Shown: positions 15,217 to 27,500 of the stretch, in pieces | How the letters are laid out: each line of letters opens with the position of its first letter | Position numbering within the stretch: position 1 is the stretch's first letter | Assembly: GCA_013365365.1 (NCBI GenBank) | Contig: JABVXU010000075.1 | Span: forward strand, 1-64,000 | Direction: 5' to 3' | Length of the DNA: 64,000 nucleotides | DNA from: Cruorifilaria tuberocauda | Lineage: Eukaryota > Nematoda > Chromadorea > Rhabditida > Onchocercidae | The notes under the pieces: model-generated | Seen by the model: only the letters and a program-made list of their open reading frames with translations | Told to the model about the DNA's origin: nothing | Database searches by the model: none | Position numbers and translations under genes: made by a program

Positions 15217-16401
15217 AAAGAGTTGTGCATAATTACGTGAGTCATCTATTTCCATCGTTTGCCTTTCTCAAATTGTTATCTTCGAAGTAGTAGTGTGAAT
15301 TCCATATTCTTATTGAATTGGTAAATATTTTCCTTGTAAGTATAATGTTTGCTTGTTTAATAATTTTTATAAACTGTATTTGGAGCCTTTTCATCTAATG
15401 CTGTTTATAAGTAGCAATTCTTGCAAGGTTGTGAAAAGTGCCTTAAAAAGAATACTCCTAATGTGAAAGAGCAGAAATATACATATATTGTTTCCATTAT
15501 TGTTGCCAATTTTTTTTTCTAAATCGTTTAATGACGTGATTGTTATGATGTGCTTCTTTGATCTTCTCTTTTGTTTTCTGATGTAAAATCAGTGGTGATA
15601 TGAGCAACTCTTTGAAGCGGAAACGGTGGATCATTTGTTTTTTTTTTCAATTTTGCTCAAATTCTTATCCAAGTGAACTTATGGAAACGCCTGATGAGCT
15701 GCATATGATTTAGTACTTCCTTGGTAACTTTCTAAATGGATCAGTGCATTGTTTAATCATATGTAATATGCAGTGATGATACGCTTGGATTATTTGGTGA
15801 TAGACAGTGGTGAAGTAGTGTGCAATAGATGTTGGTATCTGAATTCAGTGAAAGTTGATAGGAAATGGATGTTTTGCAAACAATGCATATAGAAATGCCC
15901 TTCCTTATACAGCTTTTCAGGCCAGTGATACATTTGCATAAAAGCGTTTTTGAAAACTCCTGTATAATATGTCCCGAAGTAAATCAGCACAGACAGAATA
16001 CGATGGGATGAGGGAGAGGGAGATATTCTTTTCATTGAGAACTACTGCGTGTCATGACTCTCTGCAATAGATTTAGTTGCAGACATGTAATAGCATTAGC
16101 ACGTAATCATTTTTTGTCCCTTCGGAGGACTACACAGATGGTGATCACATACGAAAATATAACGCATAGAGGTCCCTTATCGCTGATCCCCCGAGAGGGC
16201 GGTGGTGCTTTTATTTAGTCTGCCAAAGAGTTCTGGGATGGAATTTGTTTCACAGTGATACTGGTGTAGTGCCACGATGGCACTGTTTGGCACTCGGAAA
16301 TCTTGAACAAAGGTTTGGTAAAGTTGGAGAGAATTGAACGTCTGTTCTTTCTATGTCGTTGGAGGTGTACCTTATATGGTTTTTATTCAGAGGTTTTTCA
16401 G
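15217..16401. other. intergenic region between mak-2 and sec24
   Basis: About 1.2 kb without a supported gene. A slightly GC-richer patch at about 16180-16290 includes a small perfect inverted repeat (AGTGCC-acgat-GGCACT, 16268-16284). The region ends in a pyrimidine-rich acceptor abutting the sec24 start codon. Confidence 0.45.
16394..16401 (+). other. probable spliced-leader acceptor abutting the sec24 ATG
   Basis: TTTTTCAG ends at 16401 and the ATG begins at 16402, so there would be no 5' UTR between spliced leader and start codon. No upstream exon was recognised. The zero-length spacing is seen; use as a trans-splice site is inferred. Confidence 0.5.
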
Positions 16402-19400
16402 ATGTACCGTGCAGCAGCACCTCCAGTCTTCATTCCAACGGGACAGGCGGTCGGTGATCACAATGTAAAAGGTGCTCAGGTTCCATATCCAGGTGTTCCT
16501 TTCGTTACGTAACTCTCAGAATTAATTGGGTAAATAACATAAAATGTTACAAATCGAGGCTATGACATTATACACTGCCACAGAATTCTACGATTTACCT
16601 GGGAAATGTATGTAAAGTTTTGTCGAGAACTCATTCATAAATTTCAGGCACAGTTAATGCGGGGCAAAATTATGTAACGTCAGGCAGTGCCATTTCCCAG
16701 AATGGGCAGATTCCACAGGTACTTTACTTATTTGCGAAGTTTCTTCGCATATAACATGAGAAGTCGTATTTCTACTTATTTCGATTCTTCGGAGCCATTT
16801 TGAAATTTCGAGATTATCATAACGTGTTGCAGACGATGGCGTTGCAAAGTGGAAATGTTTGTGGACAAATTGTTGGACAGCAGACATTTCCATCGCAGTT
16901 CACTTCAACCCTTGGTTCATATTGCAGAATTACTTATATATTTTTACTGTCACGTGCTGGAAAATAAAATATAGTGAAATTTTTTCTAGTTTTTAAGATT
17001 TTAAAGCATTACAGAAATGAGCAATGGTAAGACACCGGTTATGACTGTGAATGGTGGAACCCATCCCTTCTCTAATCCACTCAGTAATTTCCCGAATGAT
17101 ATACGGCAGAACAGTAATATCTTGTCTTGCCTTTCTCCCACAAGTTTGTTTTTTGTAATTATTCTTCTCGAATGCAATTTTCAATCTTATCTAATAATAT
17201 TTCTCAATAATTTGAAAATTCATTTCAGATTCGCAGCTGATATCTCCTAAGGTTTCTTTAGCTTCTATCGTTACTACAACTTTCACATCTGCATCAGACA
17301 GAGCCGCACAGACTTTTAGTGGGAATATACCTGCAATACCTAATCCAGGGACATTCCCACGTATGCTTGCGTCATCTCACCAGCTTCCACAGATGGTATC
17401 TAATACAGACATCATGCCACCAATACCATCGATGGGAATCATACCACCAGGTCCTTCCATGACTCAACGGTATTTTGGCACCTCCACACATAATGTTGTT
17501 CCAGAAATTGGAGGTGAAGCTGCACCAAAACATGAAACATTTGGTGTTCTCACAGGTATAAGTAGTTATCCAAAACCTCCTGGTAGCAATGGTTCACAAA
17601 TGCCTATTCCCCCACAAATGTTGGGGACGTACAGTAACTCTCCTTCTGGATCTCTTAGTCTCCCATCAGTGCCTGGTACATTACCCGTTAACTATAGTAC
17701 CAGCGGTGCTGGAATGGCTGGGACATCAATTCATGGAGAAATAATGGGACCATCTGGTGCAGGATTGTATCAGCAGAAACCTCGTTTGGATCCTAATCTG
17801 ATGCCAAGTGTGGTATGTTCATAAAATTTCCTTACTGTCATAAGCTCAAAGACTTGAAGGAAGTCAAGAGATTTTCGAAATTGCGTAAATTGGTATATAC
17901 ATCCATTCGATTTCTCGAAATATTTTGAAATTTAGATTCAAGTAATCGAAGAAGATCGTTCAACAAAAAATGGGACATTTCCAACTGGTTATCCTACAGC
18001 TGAGCATCCACCACTGACATCAACTGAGTTTATCGCTCAGGATCAGGGTATGGAACTAGGGTTTGAAAATTTGAAAATTCTTTTTTAATCCTGAAAGGCA
18101 GATTTATTAAGAGCCGACAAAATTTTTCTTATTGGTAACCTTGCACAAATGATTAAGAATCTTGCAATTGAAGAATTTTTGCAAAAATCCCTTCTTCAAG
18201 GAAACGGAATTTAGTTCACGTCATGTTCTTTGTCACTTGATAATTTATTCTTGTATAAGGAAAAGAACTGGTAGTTTTTAAATAAATTTAAGATACCCGA
18301 AAATTTTAGAATTCTTCCTTTTACCATTTTCCAGGTATTTGTAGTCCGAAATTTATGCGGTCTACACTATACGTCGCTCCAGCATCATCTGATATGCTGA
18401 AAAATACACAAATACCATTTGCACTCGCTGTTACTCCATTTGCACGTTTGCATTCAAATGAGGTGTTTTATTGTATCATTGAGTTTGCCATTTGAGTAAA
18501 TAGACAGAAATTCAAATTGTACTGAGCCATATATTTGTACTTCTAGTTTAATCTCATTTAGCCTTGATTGTTGTTATGACCTTTGCGAGACATGAGTTTA
18601 CAACAGCATTTGTTGGCTAGCAAACTATTCATAATCTTAATTGATAATTGCTGATTTATTTTGAACTACGTAAGTTGCTTTTCAATTAATCGAGCATTAA
18701 ACGATATTCTTTTTAGATCTAAGTTTTCCCTATTTTGATTTTGTTAATGGTGAAACCTAGTATGTTTCTTAAAATGCTTGCAGATGCGGCCTCCCATCGT
18801 GGACCTTGGAGAATTGGGCCCGGTAAGATGTCATCGTTGTAAAGCTTACATGTGTCCATTCATGGAATTTCAAGATGGTGGCCGTCGCTTCAAATGCCCA
18901 TTTTGCTTTGCATCCACAGTTGGTACGTATGAGCTCATAATCAATTTTTTCTTTCAAAAATCATTGAACTTTCCAGTGACCTTGTTTATTTTGTCATAGT
19001 GGATGATTCGTATTTTGCCCATTTGGATCATACGGGACGTCGCACTGATATTCAACACCGTCCTGAACAATATCTTGGATCTTATGAAATTGTTGCTACA
19101 AAACCGTATTGCAAGGTCTGTTTTTTGGCGATATGCATGTTTTCATTTTCAAAGTTGATAAAGCATTGAATTTTTCTGCTATTCATGTTCTCAACATCAT
19201 TTCCAGAATGGTTTGAAACCAAAAGAACCTGCATTCATTTTTATGCTGGATGTGTCGTATTCTGCAGTGCAGTGTGGCCTTGTATCAGTATTTTGTAGAA
19301 ATATTCGAAATTTATTGAATAATTTGCCCAAGTTTGTTTCGCTTGTGTAATGAAATATGAGCTTTTTGTGAGAGTAGGGATAATTTTTTTTAAGTTTGTA

Positions 19401-22400
19401 CTTCTAATGTAAATTGAAATCAAAAGTTCGTTCTGAAGAACTGAAAAATTTTCTTCATTTTTAACAATCATAAAGTGATGTTTTAGAGAAGTGGGCCAAG
19501 TGAAATCGTCTTTGCGCATTGGATTCGCAACGTACGATCAAACTATTCATTTCTATAATTTGAAAAGTCATATAGGTCAACCTGAAATGTTGGTCGTTGG
19601 AGACGTGAACGATGTTTTCGTTCCATTGGTGGACGGGTTTTTGGTAACATTGGAAGAGGCTGATGTTGTTCTGAACAGGTAGGACATCAAATCGGCTATT
19701 CATCCAAATGTCTTTCTCTTGGTGATTTTTTCACTCGAATTTTCCCCATTAACGATAGGACTGCAGGACCATTAATTTGGTCTAAACAAACGTGCAATTG
19801 CTGGAGTGCAAAAACACAGCTATCAAACCTGGAGAAATTTCTTCTTTCTTGTTTAAAATATTTTGCTTTGCTTCTGCAAAGTTCAACCTATTTTCATTCT
19901 TATACCGCAACTGGGTTACCTCTTTGTGTTTTAAGGGGAAATAGAGCATATGGTGAGAATCAACGAAATTGTTGTGGATAATTTACACAAAACAGTGAAA
20001 TTTTGCCCATTTCTTTGCAGTTATTCACTCATATTTTTTTGAGCTTATTGTACGAAATTGAAAAGATCTTCGGCGATACGCGAATTACTGAAACAATGCT
20101 TGGTCCTGTTATTCAGGCTGGTCTGGATGCATTAAAAGTATGCATAGATGTTTTTATTAGTTTGAATTTCGCTATAAGAATAGTTTTAACACGCACAATT
20201 TTAATATTCATACGGTTTCGTCGCAAGCAGAGTTTCAGTGTGCTGATAGAGCAGGCAAATTGTTCATATTCCATACTAACTTGCCGTTGTTGGATGCACC
20301 TGGAAAGTTAAAAAATCGTGACGATCGCAAACTACTTGGAACGGATAAGGAAAGAGTTAGTTAATCAAACTATTAATTCGATTAGCTTTGTTATTTGGAG
20401 TCTCGCAGTTGCTGACCCAAGTTTTCTTAATTTTGATTCATTTGAATTTATGTTATAGGTTTGCCTTTGTGATATTTCCATATTATTCTAACTGCAGATA
20501 TGGCAGGTTTTGCGTTTCCATTCGTTCAGCAGTGTTTGTTTCAGACTGTTTTACAACCGCATATCGATTTTTACACTAAATTAGGTGAAGAATGTGTGAA
20601 AGCAGGTTGCGCAGTTGATTTATTTTTGTTCCCCAATTCCTTCGTGGATGTTGCTTCACTTTCACCTGTTTGCTCTCTAACGGGTGGTTCTATATACAAA
20701 TATCAATACTTTGAAGTATGTTGTAATCAGCTTGTAATTTATTTGGTAGATATGAATAATAACCGTTCTTTTACCGCCTGAAGTAATTTACTGATTAATG
20801 TTTCATGATTATTTTAGACTCAGAAAGATAGCGAACGTTTCTTGGCAGATCTTTCCCACGACATAAGTCGTGAAATTGTGTTTGATGTAATGATAAGAGT
20901 ACGTACATCTACTGGTAAGTGTTAACTTCAGTTCTGAATGTTTATCGGTTTTTCGTTTTTAATCCCAAAGTAATATTTATCAGTTTTATTTGCTAATCTT
21001 TACTTTCAGGTTTGCGGCCAATTAGTTTCTTCGGTTCATTCTTTATGGATAATAGCACGGATTTGGAAATGGGTGCCATTGATTGTGATAAAGTGAATTT
21101 TTGTTATAATGAAGTTTCTTTCAACGATAACACGCAACTGTTTTTTAACATTTACTTGCAGGCGGTTCACGTAGAAATTCGACATGACGATAAATTGCCA
21201 GAAGGAAGCGCTCACTTACAAACGGCCATATTGTTTACATCATGTAGCGGACAGAGAAGACTTCGTATCCACAATCTAGCCTTGGCTGTATCATCAGATT
21301 ATAATCAGCTTTATCGTGTTGCTGATTTGGATTGTTTAACTTCTTTCCTCTTTAAGCAAGGTAAAAGATAACCGTTTATTTTGAACCAGTTTGCAGTTTA
21401 GTTTCTTAACATTCACTTTTTTCAGCGGAATACTTTTTGCGCGATAAATCTCCCAAAGAAATGCGGGAAGCGGTGAATGCACGTTGTGCGCAAATGCTGG
21501 CAACATACCGTGAGAAATGTAGTGAGCAAGCGCCGCTTGGGCAACTTATTTTGCCAGAATGTTTGAAACTTTTACCGCTGTTCGCAAATTGCATAATAAA
21601 GAATGATGCACTTAGTGGGGGTCAGTTTCCATTTATATAGTTCCATGATGCATTAATTTTCGTTCAAGCAGTTTAATTTCTAATTTTTAGATAAAGGCCG
21701 TATTATTTGAAAAGGAACCGTTAGAATCTTTTTCAGGTAACGACATGACTGTGGATGATAGAGCTTATCTAATGCATCTTATACCATCTTTGAAGACAGA
21801 AGACGCATTAATTTTGCTCTACCCTACAATATTTCCTATTTCCGACCTGATTCTTGAGCAACAGGCAGCTGAGGTATTCAGTTTATTTTTTAAAAGCTTA
21901 TTGCTTTACGTTATTGGACGTTTTGATAATGGATGATTTTCAGGTAATATTGCCAGTCGGCATACGCGCTTCTTACGATAATTTGTCTCCAGAAAAAGCA
22001 TATATAATTTTTAATGGTATCATGATGTTCTTATGGATTGGTTTAAAAGTGCCACAGGATTGGGTGCAAGATGTCTTTAATTCCAATTCAGTTGCACATC
22101 TGAACGTGGAGAATGTTTGTCTTTGAAATGGTTCATTTGAAAGTTTGAGTATTATGCAAGTACTTCAACCGTTTTATCCGTTTGAACTGTTCATCTATTA
22201 TAAAGAGTGTTTTAGCATATTGTACCTGAGCGTGATAATGCACGATCACGTGCCGTACGCTATGTTATTGATCGAGTGAACACTAACCGTTTACGATATA
22301 TGAAATTGTTCATAATCCGGCAGCAGGATGCATTAGAAGCCTGGATGAAGAAATTCTTGGTTGAAGATCGTTCATCGAATATGCTGTCATATGTGGACTA

Positions 22401-22443
22401 TTTGTGTAACATTCATCGTGAGATTAGAAGTTTGCTGAGTTGA
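16402..22443 (+). CDS. sec-24: Sec24C/D-type COPII coat cargo adaptor
   Basis: Inner-coat COPII subunit that pairs with Sec23 and selects cargo at ER exit sites. Twenty-one exons can be joined in phase to give about 1086 residues. The first ~330 residues are Pro/Ser/Thr/Gln-rich and low complexity. The Sec24C/D zinc finger follows, with CHRC and CPFC (cysteines about 415, 418, 437, 440) inside [18 protein letters not shown]. The trunk domain includes [16 protein letters not shown] and [14 protein letters not shown]; then [17 protein letters not shown] and the beta-sandwich block RVRTSTGLRP. The helical domain has [15 protein letters not shown], and the gelsolin-like end finishes [18 protein letters not shown]. 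The 'CKAYMCPF' finger and 'DGGRRF' place it with Sec24C/D rather than A/B. The main long exon is 17229-17812; the zinc-finger exon is 18784-18922; the last exon is 22216-22443. A 69-base intron at 21093-21161 is free of stops in frame. I cannot say which C. elegans paralog number applies. Confidence 0.95.
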
Positions 22444-22939
22444 AAAGAGCCTTTTTATGTTTTTCGTTTTCATACTTTGTTGTTGCTATCATTTATTAGG
22501 GGAAATGGTTTATGAGTTGTTGATGTTGAAATGTGTAATGTGATATTGATTGTAACAAGCGCCATATCTTTACACTAATCCCTCAACCTAAAGCATCTTT
22601 CTTTTCATGTAACGGGATCTCTTGTTGACTTTAAATTTTACATTATGTTTTCTTCCACAACATACCGTTCATCAATCTATTTTTTGTAAACCAGTATATT
22701 GAAACTTTAAAGTAACATTTCTTCATTTTTAAAATTTATTACACATTTATAATATGACACTATCAGTATTATAATATTGACTGTGAGCAATAATTGTAAT
22801 GGTAATTATTTGCAAATTATTTTCTTGATAATTATCAGGGGTGGCATAAGCCATTGATTGGCATCTGCGCTTCGACTGTGTTATAATATTGACACTTTTT
22901 GTTTCGTTATTTTTTTCAGTTGAAGTCTATGTTTACATC

Positions 22940-22964
22940 ATGCTTCCTTTTCGTGTGATTGTAT
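22940..22964 (+). repeat. 25-base dispersed repeat, copy 1
   Basis: Begins ATGCTTCCTTTTCGTGTGAT and is identical over 25 bases to 23273-23297. Here it runs directly on into TGAAAAGC. Confidence 0.85.
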
Positions 22965-23272
22965 TGAAAAGCCTTATTATATTTATCTTTTTCTTGAAGC
23001 CATTGTTTTTCTAATAAAATTATTATTTCCATTGTATCAGTTAGTTTCGTCTTACGTCTGTTTATACGGTACGCTTAAATACGCCTAATTTGTTTATGTA
23101 AATACAAATTAGGTGTTCTTATCGATTACGAAAAATAAAACTCAACCTTTGGTTACGTGAGTGAAGCAAGAATTGGCAGTGCTCTCATTTGAAACTGAAG
23201 ATATGGTTGCGAATAGTATCTTGGTATTAGTGGCTTATCAGCAACAGCTCGAATTTTTATTTCATTATGTAA

Positions 23273-23297
23273 ATGCTTCCTTTTCGTGTGATTGTAT
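23273..23297 (+). repeat. 25-base dispersed repeat, copy 2 (interrupted continuation)
   Basis: Identical to copy 1 over 25 bases. The continuation TGAAAAGC is found only at 23377-23384, after a 75-base segment (23298-23372). The tetranucleotide GTAT stands on both sides of that segment (23294-23297 and 23373-23376). Confidence 0.8.
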
Positions 23298-24474
23298 AGT
23301 GTGAATTGGTGTTATTCACTTCGCAAAAGAGGCCTTTGGGTTTGCTCTGGATTGAACATTAGGCGCGGAGCGGTATTGAAAAGCTCACCATATGATTCGT
23401 ACTTGTATTTCGTTGCGGTCAGGACTGTCAGATGTCTGGGCAATGAATACTGTGAAAGGATTTCCTAGGTGTAACTTGGCGATTCCGATTCGTAATTTCC
23501 TCTGTTGTAGGTTGCGTAATTATGGAGTGATCGAAGTTACTAGTGGGAAGAAGATTCAAACCAAGAAGTAAGCGGAATCATTTTGAAGTTTGATGTTCCA
23601 GATCCACTATACAAATTTTATTCATCCACTCGTCTACTCGCAAACTATCACAGTACTGTATAGATATGACTATAAAGTGTTTTAGTGGTTGTGAAAGAGG
23701 ACGGGAAGAGTAAAGGATAGGGAGAGTTATTAGGATGAGCTGCAAGAGGAAAATGATGTATGCGAACGAAAATGAAGCGTGCGGTAGCGATGGATACGGG
23801 TATAAACTTTGGTTTTAGGCATATTTAAAACGTATCGGTGTAATAGTCTCGCATTTATCGAAAACTTGTTGAATGCTTAAATTTCGGGTAGCACTTTTTT
23901 ATCTAGGAATTGAAAACCCTCCACAATTCTAATGTATAGAGCAATTTTAAATTTACAAAATACTCACTCAAAGTAATCTTTGGCTTTTTATCAGAGGAAT
24001 AGGATACTTCATTACGCTGATGTTCGATAGTTCTATTTCTTTTATCGATTCTTTTTCCTTATATTCTTTGAGAACAATAAGAGGCTATCTTTTGAATGAG
24101 ACTAACGAGACTGCTCCCTAGATTTTTTCTGGAGTTATTTGTAAATGAATGTGTACGGCCGCGATAAATCTAGGGTTAGGCGAGTTCCCGCAAGTTTCAT
24201 AGCATCGTTTTTAGTTAACCTAACATTATGCTGAAGTTAATCGCGTAAATAACAGCCTTCGGCAGAATTATCAAAGGATAGCGAAAAAATTCTCATATTG
24301 CATTGAGAGAGCTTTATGGGATGACCAGGCTTTGCCAAAAATTTAGTTCGTTTACATTCCTTCACACGACAGTACATTATTGGAAGCTTCTCGTGGGAAA
24401 CTGTAAAAATCTTGTCATTCACTAGGATATTTTCACGACGAACTTTGTTATCAGTTTCTTACATGCATATCGCT

Positions 24475-24486
24475 CCAATATTCCAG
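24475..24486 (+). other. probable spliced-leader acceptor of srgp-1
   Basis: CCAATATTCCAG ends at 24486, 21 bases before the ATG at 24508. No upstream exon was identified. Trans-splicing is inferred. Confidence 0.35.
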
Positions 24487-24507
24487 GTTTCCTTCTCCCG
24501 GCAAGCT

Positions 24508-27500
24508 ATGATAGTACCGGGTTCAGGGACAGCAATCAATGATGTCCATAAGATGTCGCTAACTAAAAATAAAACCACGCTCCACAACTTCGAACATCTT
24601 GTCAAAGGTAAGCTTCTACTATTCATCTTCGATTTCTTTTTGTACAATCGCTTTTTCTTTGTTTCAATTTTGCCCAAATAACTGAACTGAAGTCAAACAT
24701 TCATCATCCCAAAAAAAAAGAATCTTACGTTAGTCAAGATTTTTAAAATTTCACCATTGCTTTTTTCTACTAATTAGAGAAATAAATGTTTCAAGATCAT
24801 TCACTTATTTAAACTCAACCAAGTCTTTCTCGCTGAGCTAATTCGTTCACTTTAATTTGGCATCGGTTCAAGATAATTGAACTTAACATCTTAAATTGAT
24901 CATGTTATTGAAGTTAACCTAGAATGTGAAGAATACGAGACGAAGATTGACTTACTCTATATCAAGAATCCTTCTATTAGCTGTAGTGTTTACTGAAATT
25001 ATGACAGCATCTGTTGATAAATGCAGGTATAAATTGAACTTAATTAAGAAAAAAATTTTAATACAAATAAGAAATGGAAAAGAGTAGAGAAGAAATGTGA
25101 AATAGAAATACAGTAGAACAAAAGTTTCGAATGATCGTTTAACGGACATTAATAAGTTATATATTTTGCAAACAGTCTAACTTAGATGTCTCTTTTGTAG
25201 TCTTTAGACTATCGTTGGAAGATTATCCAATTTTTCTTTTAAATTTTTGAGGCTATAATTTCAGCATAGAGATTATTCACCTCTGGTATGAGAAGTGCAG
25301 GATCTAATGGTATTAGTGAATTTCAGAGTTCATGTTATTTAGGGTTATTGGCATTTGGTTCCCTTCTCTCTCACCATCTCTCACAATTTAAGAAAAAATC
25401 AGAGAAAAAGTAGAAGAGGAGAAAGAGAGACGGGGAGAGGAGTAGAGAATGGAGGATTAAAGATAGGAGAAGGAGGACAGATATGATTACAATTGATATG
25501 CGTTGGTGAGGAACGTCTTTCGAGATCGAGGTTTTCAGTTATCGCTTTTCTGTTCTCGTTGCTCTAAGACTCATCGGGTTATTCATTTGAGTTATGTCTG
25601 AACTACACCTCCATTCTCATTGATTGTGATTGTGTTATTGTTAACAAAATGCAAGATTGTTAGTAAGGAACGATTTCACTGATCGCATTAACATGTTATG
25701 CTTAATTGTATATGCGTATATATGCTATCCTTATCCACTTGTCTGCAAAATGTATAGCTTTCGAAGCGGGTATGCGTATATTGTTTGTGGACGCAAGCGT
25801 CTCATCGAATGGCTTTCAAACACAAAATTTGGCAGTAATATACTTTAGATGCTAGACTTTGCTTTTCGAAGATTTCATGCTACGAATTTTTCTATAGCGT
25901 AGTATTTAAATGGTTTTCGTAATGAAACTTATGATGCAAATAGCTAACAATTTAGCTACTGTTTTCCTTATCTGATAAATATTTGACAATATTCACTTGG
26001 ATTAATTAATCCTTCTCGCACCGAAACTATACAACTATTTTATTTCACAGTTTAATGAGGTGAGTATAGTCTTTTCCTTAAAATAAGACCATATTTACTT
26101 TGCTTTTGCAGTGTATCATATATCACAACCTAGATTTCTGTGCTATTGGTTGTAATTTGATAATCGTTTCTTCACTGCTTTGAGGCTGCAATAAGAATTT
26201 GCGAAAAAGGAATATAGTAAAGTCATTAGAATCTTCAGTAAAAAGATCTACTTTGTGTATTATTTTCTTTTTCTTTTTCTTTTCTTGGCAGAAAATTCCT
26301 TTTATTTTTTATTTCATTTTTGCAGCACTTTGATTGCTGTAATTATGTTACTATTTTCACTGCTATTCCCGTCTATGTATGGAAATACTTATCGTAATTC
26401 TGGAATTGCTTCTTTTATTGTTCTCGTCTCGAAATGAGATTGCTTTATTATTGTTTATATTTGCACTATCATTGCATTGCCATTATTACGTATGTTTGGT
26501 GTTCATGAGGGGGTATTTTACCTGCTACCAAGCTGCGCATATACAAACAAGATAATTATAAGATGGATACCGGCTTAAATTAATTAGAGGAGCTTATATG
26601 AGGTAAAACGTATCCTAGTCGGTGACCAGTAGTGAACCTAAAGTAGTTAGCTTTGTAAAAGCACAACCCACATTATATTAGTGGATTAGTGTGCAGCAGA
26701 AATTGCTGTTTTATAGAATGACGACAGATGATACTTTTGTTGCTAAATTTTCATGCTGTTATTGCTTGCAGTTTATCTTGGATTTTCTCAAGATTTGCTA
26801 TATTTTTCCTATTCTTTTGGAAATCCGGACTTTGAAGTGCCTTCTGCTTCAGCCTTCTGCTAATACTGATAGTATTTTGTGTTGTGCTTACATAAATTTC
26901 GAGAAATTCAATGGTTCGGACAGTGCTGTGTGCAGCCAATAGTCGTACGGTTGAACAGATTGTTGATATGAGCAGTAAGTCGTTAATGTGTCTATCGTTC
27001 CTTTTGTTATGAACCCTGTTCTTTGTTAAACTTAATTCCTTATGCTACACTCCTATTTTTTTTTCAGAATGTATTTCGAATGATTATTTCATTTAATAAT
27101 ATCATGGAAACACATAAACGAAGTTTTTATGTATCATAATTGCTTTCAAACATATAATATGAAAGATTGATTGTTGTGAAATTTGAAAATTGAAAGATTT
27201 GCGGCTTCATTCTGTCAATGATTCTGTAGGGAGTAGGAACGTAGTTTGATAGATGCTTTAAGCATTTAAGGATATGAATTTCTGATTCCAGAGTTTTTTT
27301 TTTATTCTAACTTTGCTGCTACCGCGCTATGAACTTAGCATCCATAATGAATATTCAATTGCACTAAAAACGCTTCCATAAATGAACATTTAGTTGCAAT
27401 AAAATAGTGTTGTGCGGGAACTCTGGTCATCAGTATTTTTCATTACTCGTTATGGTGAGACTGAAAAACTAAGCCATTTTTTTCATCGAGAATAAAATAT

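Larger units (their letters stand above)
22444..24507. other. intergenic region between sec24 and srgp-1
   Basis: About 2 kb. The first part is the AT-rich sec24 3' region. A 25-base sequence is present twice (22940-22964 and 23273-23297), the second copy being broken by an insertion-like segment. No coding exon, tRNA or other RNA gene was recognised. The last ~30 bases form the start region of srgp-1. Confidence 0.5.

Noticed and set aside
25657..25848. 63-codon open frame within the first intron of srgp-1, possible nested gene.
   Set aside because: No family resemblance, no convincing acceptor, donor or start context; length is within chance for this DNA.
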